Source: Laburnicola sp. R22_1 (lineage: Eukaryota; Ascomycota; Dothideomycetes; Pleosporales; Didymosphaeriaceae). Taken from it: a DNA stretch of 64,000 nucleotides. The translations under genes were made by a program, and so were the position numbers. Numbering within the stretch: the first letter of the stretch is position 1; each line of letters opens with the position of its first letter. Of this stretch, positions 58,542 to 64,000 are shown one piece after another. The stretch spans positions 3,162,001-3,226,000 of the forward strand of contig JACONQ010000001.1 in the NCBI GenBank assembly GCA_014281115.1. The letters run 5' to 3'. The notes below the pieces were generated by a model. The model had not been told where the DNA came from, did not search any database, and saw nothing but the letters and a program-made list of their open reading frames with translations.

Positions 58542-58845
58542 TAGGGCTTCTCACGTAGCATAGTACAGCGTATAACTACAGCCTATAGCAATTATATAAG
58601 CTGTACGTAATACGCTCTGCCCTAGGCTATAGTATAGTGTAGTTTGTATATATTTTACACTATAGTATAGCTGTATAGTAGCATTTTTTAGAGATTTTAA
58701 CGCGTAATTTAGGTGTTTTTAAGTTGCAATTTTAGTATTTTAGAGAGCTGTTTTAGGCTATTTTTACGCCCTTTTTAGTATAGCACGCGCTTAGATTATA
58801 AGGATATTTAATAGGCGTTTATTATAGCAAATTTTATAATAATAT
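58542..58845 (+). mobile_element. Left end of a second hAT copy
   Basis: Direct repeat of the left terminus of the 54571 hAT (about 300 bp), starting TAGGGCTTCTCACGTAGC, where the original CAGGG has become TAGGG. Similarity stops at the Fot1-like insertion; the rest of this copy should lie to the right, outside the window, or is lost. Confidence 0.75.
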
Positions 58846-58849
58846 ACTT

Positions 58850-60677
58850 TGCACTCGAGTTAATTATTCTATTAAGTTAATTACTTTGCCAAGACCCCAC
58901 TAAGTTCTATACTATTCACGATAGTACAAAGTTAACACAAACTATTTTTAATAGTCTAAATAGGCCAATCTATTCAGAATCTACTTCTATAGGCTGCCTA
59001 TAGGTTGTTTTATTATGCCTAGACTTACTGCAGCGTCCACAGCGCTATTAAGCAGATTCGCCTCTATTAGCGCGCACCCTCTTCTTCGCCTTTTGCCTAT
59101 TACTACGCGCTCCAAACTTCTTTAGAGTGGCCAGCCGCTAGCCCTCTTTAGCTATAAGGACTTCTTTACACTATACTCGCTTTCTTATATACAATTTATA
59201 TTGCGTGGCAGCCTTATTAGCAGCTTAAAGTTCGGCGTTGCGTTTAGTCATTAACACTAAAGAATGCCCTATTAGCTTAGCGCCTTTAACGAGCTTTTCT
59301 ATCGCCTTAACTATATAAGTTAGGAAACTATCTATATGCCTTTAAATCCTCTACTTAACTAGCGTTAATTACGATCTAAGTTCTATACTATTTTATAGAG
59401 TTTGTAACTTCTATATACTATCGCGAATAGTATAAAGTAAAGACATACACAGACAGACGTTAAGCTATAATATTACAACTTCTAGATTGTGAGACACTAG
59501 ACTAGCACCTTAAAAGCCTCCTTTAATATTACTTTTAGTAATTAGAGCCTTAAAAACAGCAATAAAGCAAGATAGAAACTTAATTTTAGTAATGTGCGTA
59601 ATGTGGTTACGCGTTAGATTCTTAGCTTAGCGCCTATACGCCTTCTTTAACAGCGTAAAACAACCCACATTAAGTGGCTATAAGAGGTGCGACAAATATA
59701 GAGGCATATAGAGAGTAATAATATTACTCTTTTTATAGTAATTCTAGAATTTAAGCGAGTTGTAACTTTTATAGCCATTAATAATAAGTAAACGTACTCT
59801 ACTAATAGTACGCCTCTTTGTATGCTTATTAAAGTGCTTTAGCCATTACAGACTAAGCTTATTTATTATCTAGCCATTTTTAGAGACTGTAATAACCTAA
59901 TTATAAGGTAGATCCTTCTCCTTATACTAGGCGGAGAGGTAGTGCTTGCCCCTAAAGATAATAAAGGGTGGAATCTACTACCCTATTGCGTTAATGCCTT
60001 AGATAACTGTTATTTACTCCCTATTACTCTGCTACACCTACTTTAGCCATCCTTAACGCTTAGAGCCTATAACTACCGCTCTAGTTAATATTATGCCTAT
60101 TATAAAGCCAGACTTGTCCAAATTATAGGTGTCCTTATCTAGAATACTATACTTAGCCTTTATATTCTCTATAAGCTAGAACCAGCCTTGTATTACCTTA
60201 GGATCGTCCTAAAGGGCTCTCTTATAGTTGTACTTTTAATTAAACTTAACTTAAAGCTTTGGCTAGCGCTTAACAAAGTTATAAGGCTATCTCTAGCCAA
60301 CTGGCTTGTAGTGGTGTGCAGCTAGTAAAGAATTGGCCATATCTTTTATGGCATTAAGCCGGGGTGAAAATTCTCGCGCGTCTAGGTTAAGTATATGCTG
60401 CACAATTATCTGCTCCTCTCTTATAGTAAGTTTTATTTTATTAGGTGCGCAGTCGCGTCTAAACGTCTTTCTAGCGCGTTAGTTGCTAAGTGTACTTTAA
60501 GAGATATTATAGAGGGCTGCAGCGCATTGCTAAGAAAGTGTTGCGTCTTGTTTAATAGCCTGAATCGCAAGCTATATACGCGCTTTTTTTAACGCTAGTA
60601 GTTTGTTATATAGTTAAGGCATTGCGTTGTACTATTACTAATAGTACGTTTTAGTAGGGTCTTAGCAAAGTAATTAA
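58850..60677 (-). mobile_element. Second Fot1/pogo-type DNA transposon, inserted in the hAT copy
   Basis: An inverted repeat of 27 bp, TTAATTACTTTGCYAAGACC.., at 58877-58903 and 60651-60677. The left end extends further outward, but the matching right end is missing because an LTR begins at 60678. Minus-strand transposase, heavily mutated: HPGLMP-KIWPILYWL-type start, TSPPSIRRRIYLIIRLL segments, LNVGCFTLLKKAY and NLTRNHITHITKI in order (about 60600-59500). The C-terminus (about 59280-58990) has a zinc-knuckle-like RCGRCSKSRHN..Y, usual for this family. The boundary at 58850 is approximate. Confidence 0.75.
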
Positions 60678-60955
60678 TGTAAGGGCGGTACACGGCATTA
60701 TAGGGCAAACCTCTTAGGGACAGCTAGTATAGTTAAAAGAGATAACTAAATTAAGACTATACTAAGATAGGGGATAAGGAAGGAAACTAGGGGGCCCTTA
60801 CTTATATAGTGGGCGGCGTAGGGCACAGGCCCACGTGAACTACGCGCTAACACTAACTAGGAAAGGCGCCTTCTATAAGGTAAAAGGCGCTATTAGGGTG
60901 TGAAAGGAAAGGTAATAGTAAATAACTAGTAGGGAGGCAGCCACGAACTGTTACA
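60678..60955 (-). repeat. Element E 3' LTR
   Basis: TG..CA ends with a TGTAA/TTACA terminal inverted repeat. The inner side abuts the C-rich complement of the polypurine tract. Confidence 0.78.
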
Positions 60956-63900
60956 TAACCCCCCTTTTAAGGCCTAAAAATAGGAAGGAAAGTACGTGAA
61001 AATAGTGTGTTTTAGCGGATTTTCAACGTAACCAGCACTATTTTAGGGCCAAAGAGGGCTAGAGTAGGGGCAACAGACCCCTATGGTTCTAGCGGTGGCC
61101 TCGGTTTTCAATTTGGGTGCCATTTAGTAGAGATATTAAGGAAAGTTGTTAGGGGTAAATTAGTAGATTAGTGAAAAAAACGCAATAGAAACCACATCTT
61201 AGTGTTTAGTGTTTTGCTAATAGAGCGCATTCTTAGCTCTAACACTATATAAAAACATAGTTAGCTAAAAATTTTCTAGTTAGTTTGTTGCGCGCTAGTG
61301 CAATCGTGTCGTATAAGATTTCCTAGTACTATAGGAAAGCGTTTTAAAAAACGTGTTAACCCGACCATACAGTTTTTAATTAGGGCAGGGCGGCTCCTAA
61401 AGCCACAGGGGCTGCCGGCGATAGTAGGGACGTCTGGGAGTGAGGGTACTAAAAAGCGATAGGTATCTAGTTACGCGCGCGAGCCTAAGGGCGTATAGGT
61501 GTTAAAAAGTAATAGGCACCTAGCTAAGCACGCCTAATACAGCGCTTCGACCCTGTCTTTGCAGGCACATTATCTTTAGGAATAGGCTCTAGAAAGGTGT
61601 TTTAGAGAGCGGCGTCTAGCCAAATAGGTAACTATTTTAGTAGACTGGCTCGCTTGGGGTACTCTTAATAGTAAGCTTTAATTAGTAGGGAAGAGTTAAT
61701 AAAGTTATTAGTAGGGTAGTAGGTTAGGTTAAGGTTATGCCCTTTCCACGCTGCCCAGTACTTTAGTGTTCCGCAGTCTACTTTGCTGTTAAGGATGCGA
61801 GAAACCAGCCACTTAGAAACTCCGCCCACTTTAATAGGTAGTTCTAGAGGTTATAATTAACCTAGTAAGGGATTATTTAGATCCCTTTAAAGCCTATTAG
61901 CGTGAAACACTAGGTAAACTCTTATATATTATAGGAGTTTGAGTATAAATAAGTGGCCTTTCTTACCCATAATTAGGTATAGTCCTTTTATTTAATAATC
62001 TAACTTAACTAATAGGTGTTTAGTAATAAATCTCTTTAGAGTGACAAAGACCTAGTTCCTAATATTAAAATTAACAGCTCGTCTATATTTGTTAGCCTAC
62101 TCTAATTGCATTTCCTAGGCAGTAGACATATTAGCGCGGACAGTGTTATAGACAAATTCATAGGCTTTAGCATAGGCCTTAACTCACGCCTTAGCCTTTT
62201 CTAAAGTAACATTATCTAGAGATTTAGTAACTAGTTAAGTACGCTCGCGCTAGTCCTAGTGAAAGTACAGCTAATGCCTAAACTTAATCTCAAAAGGTAA
62301 AACTCTAGTACTATTATAGGGTAGTATCGCTTAGGCCTAGTCTATACTAGGCAGTAAATCTAACTAGTTGTCTTAATAAAAGTTAATAAATAGACGCAGA
62401 CGCTAGTTAAGATACTAATTTATAATCTTAGTTTGGCTATTAGTTTATAGATGCTGCGCTATAGAGAGAAGTTACTTAATACCTATAAGCTTATATAAAG
62501 TAGCTAGGAAAGTGAAAATAAACTAGGGGCCGCAGTTAGAGACAATTAATTAAGGGGGGCTAAAGACTCTAAATATATACTAATAGTAGAGATTGGCGGC
62601 TTGTTTAGCCGTGACTATCTTGCAGCAGGGCATAGAAAAGGCACGCTTAGATAGGTAGTAATAAGATACTATCGCATTATTGTACTCTTTCTTATCCTTA
62701 GGGAATAATTTAAAATTAATTAAGATATCTTGCTAGACATTTTTGGGGATAGGAAGTAGGTGTAACAAGCCTGGCTTTTTATTTAGTAGAAGCTTGCTCT
62801 ACTAGTAGTCTTTGCAATTAGAGATATACCTATTAATATTAGCGTTTATACCCTTCTAGTAATATAACTAGTATAAAAGCTAGAGAGTTTTTTATAGACC
62901 TAGATAGGTAGTAACCTAATAAGTATATATTTTTTAAATTAGATGCGTCTAGAGAAACTCTATAAAGGGAACTACTAGGCGGTTTTTATAAAAAAACAAC
63001 CCTAAAGGGCCCAAAGGGGTAAGAGCGAAACCTAGTAATCTAGAATAGGCAGCTTCTTAGAGCAATTTAAGCACCTTGTGTGTTTAATTAGTATATAGTA
63101 GGCAATTAATAAGCATATAAGGATGAGCTTCTTTAGGGCTTATATTAACTTTTTCTTCCTTCTGCTCTGCAATTATAACAGCCCTAAGGGCTGCTTTAGC
63201 AGTATTTAGTAGTTATAGGAGAAAAAACTAAGTGCGAGCCTCTTAATACTTCTTCTTCTGCGACTTTAGCTTGTTCTATTTCCTAGATAGCGCATTAGCT
63301 ATAATATTTACGGTACCTAGTTAGTATATAATTTAACAATAGTATTTAGATAGCTTTTTAGACTAATAGGCTTGCTATAAAGAGAGCTCGCATTTAGTGC
63401 TAAAGTACTTAAGGGCCTAATAATTAGTAATAATATTAAAGGGCTTAGCGGTTTAGAGGCTAATTAGTTGCGCTCTCTATTCTAAAAGGCCCTATATAAC
63501 TGCTAATATTTCCTTATTATAAATATTATAATTTAACTTAGCGGGCTTTAATAATATAGAGTACTCTGCAACTAGGCGCTAGGTATTATTAGATTATAGT
63601 TAACTAAGAGAGCCTATATTAACGCTATTACTAGAGTTAGTTTCTATATAGACAATCTAAAATAGGAAGTACTATAAGACTAGGACGTCGCTAGCTATAA
63701 GTTACTTAGCGGCTTTAAAGGCGGCACGTTTCTAGTCTCTAAAGGTGTAAAAGGCACTATTGTTTAGTAGCTTAATTAGGGGGCAAATAACCCGCCTATA
63801 GTAAAAAAGGAAGGAGCGGTAGTAGTTATAGAAGCCTAAAAAGCTCTATAATACCTTAAGTGTTGTGGGCTCTTTTTATTTCTAAACTATAGCGGTCTTT

Positions 63901-64000
63901 ACAAAGTCCTTATAGATTCCTTTAGTGCTAATAATATATTCTAAGAACTTAGTTTTTATTATAGCAAATTTATATTTCTTAAAATTAGCTTAGAGATTAG
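60678..64000 (-). mobile_element. Element E: chromodomain Ty3/gypsy retrotransposon, 3' half (continues past window)
   Basis: The 3' LTR is 278 bp (60678-60955), TGTAAGGGCGG..GAACTGTTACA, followed by a polypurine tract (plus strand TAACCCCCCTTTTAAGG). Minus-strand translation through stops at 62400-61650 gives a very readable integrase C-terminus (LDLLPSID-A-AILPYNST, NVTLEKAKA, AYEFVYNTVRANMSTA, KLDY-IKGLYLI, IRVYLVFHANRL) and a chromodomain (KWLVSRILNSKVDCGTLKYWAAWKGHNLNLTYY). RNase H and reverse transcriptase follow toward 64 kb. RIP damage is moderate, lighter than in A and B. The 5' LTR and target duplication lie outside, so insertion into the Fot1-like right end is inferred from its missing outer terminus. 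Confidence 0.83.

Noticed and set aside
54571..58845. The 300-bp direct repeats at 54571 and 58542 as an LTR pair
   Set aside because: They start CAGGG/TAGGG, the first belongs to an element closed by an inverted terminus at 57928 with an 8-bp duplication, and a gene relic lies between. They are two hAT left ends.

Overview
The window is nuclear DNA of a filamentous ascomycete (Pezizomycotina). A dothideomycete is my best guess, but the sequence does not prove the class. The evidence is short introns of about 50-130 nt with GT..AG ends and CTAAC-type branch sites, fungal families (Zn2Cys6 regulator, secreted GH36 and GH28 enzymes, fungal vWA and arylesterase proteins), and long AT-rich blocks in which CpA and TpG are almost absent while CpG survives. 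That last pattern is typical of repeat-induced point mutation (RIP).

Layout. 1-16.5 kb is a normal-composition gene block: the 3' part of a GH36 alpha-galactosidase, an HIGH-type nucleotidyltransferase, an eight-exon vWA/Q-P-rich protein, a Zn2Cys6 transcription factor, a secreted GH28 enzyme and a tiny Cys-rich secreted protein. 16.5-42.9 kb is a transposon nest with no intact gene. An old Ty3 element (A, 17213-40306) holds a solo LTR (D) and a second RIP-degraded Ty3 element (B, 23272-37787). B in turn holds a young, GC-normal chromodomain Ty3 element (C, 26806-32938). Each has LTR boundaries and a 5-bp target duplication. A Fot1/pogo DNA transposon (40427-42639) lies next to the nest.

43.0-54.6 kb is a second gene island: an SGNH hydrolase with a premature stop, a small secreted protein, a RIP-degraded kinase remnant, a multi-pass membrane protein, an MFS C-terminal relic, a paraoxonase/arylesterase-family gene with an 8-nt micro-exon, and a gene cut by a hAT transposon. 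54.6-64 kb is a second nest: a full hAT (54571-57928, itself carrying a solo LTR), an MFS N-terminal-half relic, then a chain of insertions in which a second hAT copy contains a Fot1-like element, which is interrupted by a chromodomain Ty3 element running off the right edge.

How it fits together. The left island is rich in plant-cell-wall and secreted functions (alpha-galactosidase, GH28 exo-hydrolase, Cys-rich protein), as expected of a plant-associated fungus, and it borders a repeat compartment. Genes at the edges of the repeat blocks are damaged: a CAA/CAG-type stop in the SGNH gene, the kinase relic, the split MFS relics, and the 3' end of the 53-54 kb gene replaced by a hAT terminus. 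I saw no bacterial-type operon, CRISPR array, rRNA or convincing tRNA. The most notable observation is that young element C carries a primer-binding site complementary to its own LTR, the Tf1/sushi self-priming arrangement. Exon coordinates were read by eye from splice signals and reading-frame continuity, and family names come from recognised motifs without database searches.
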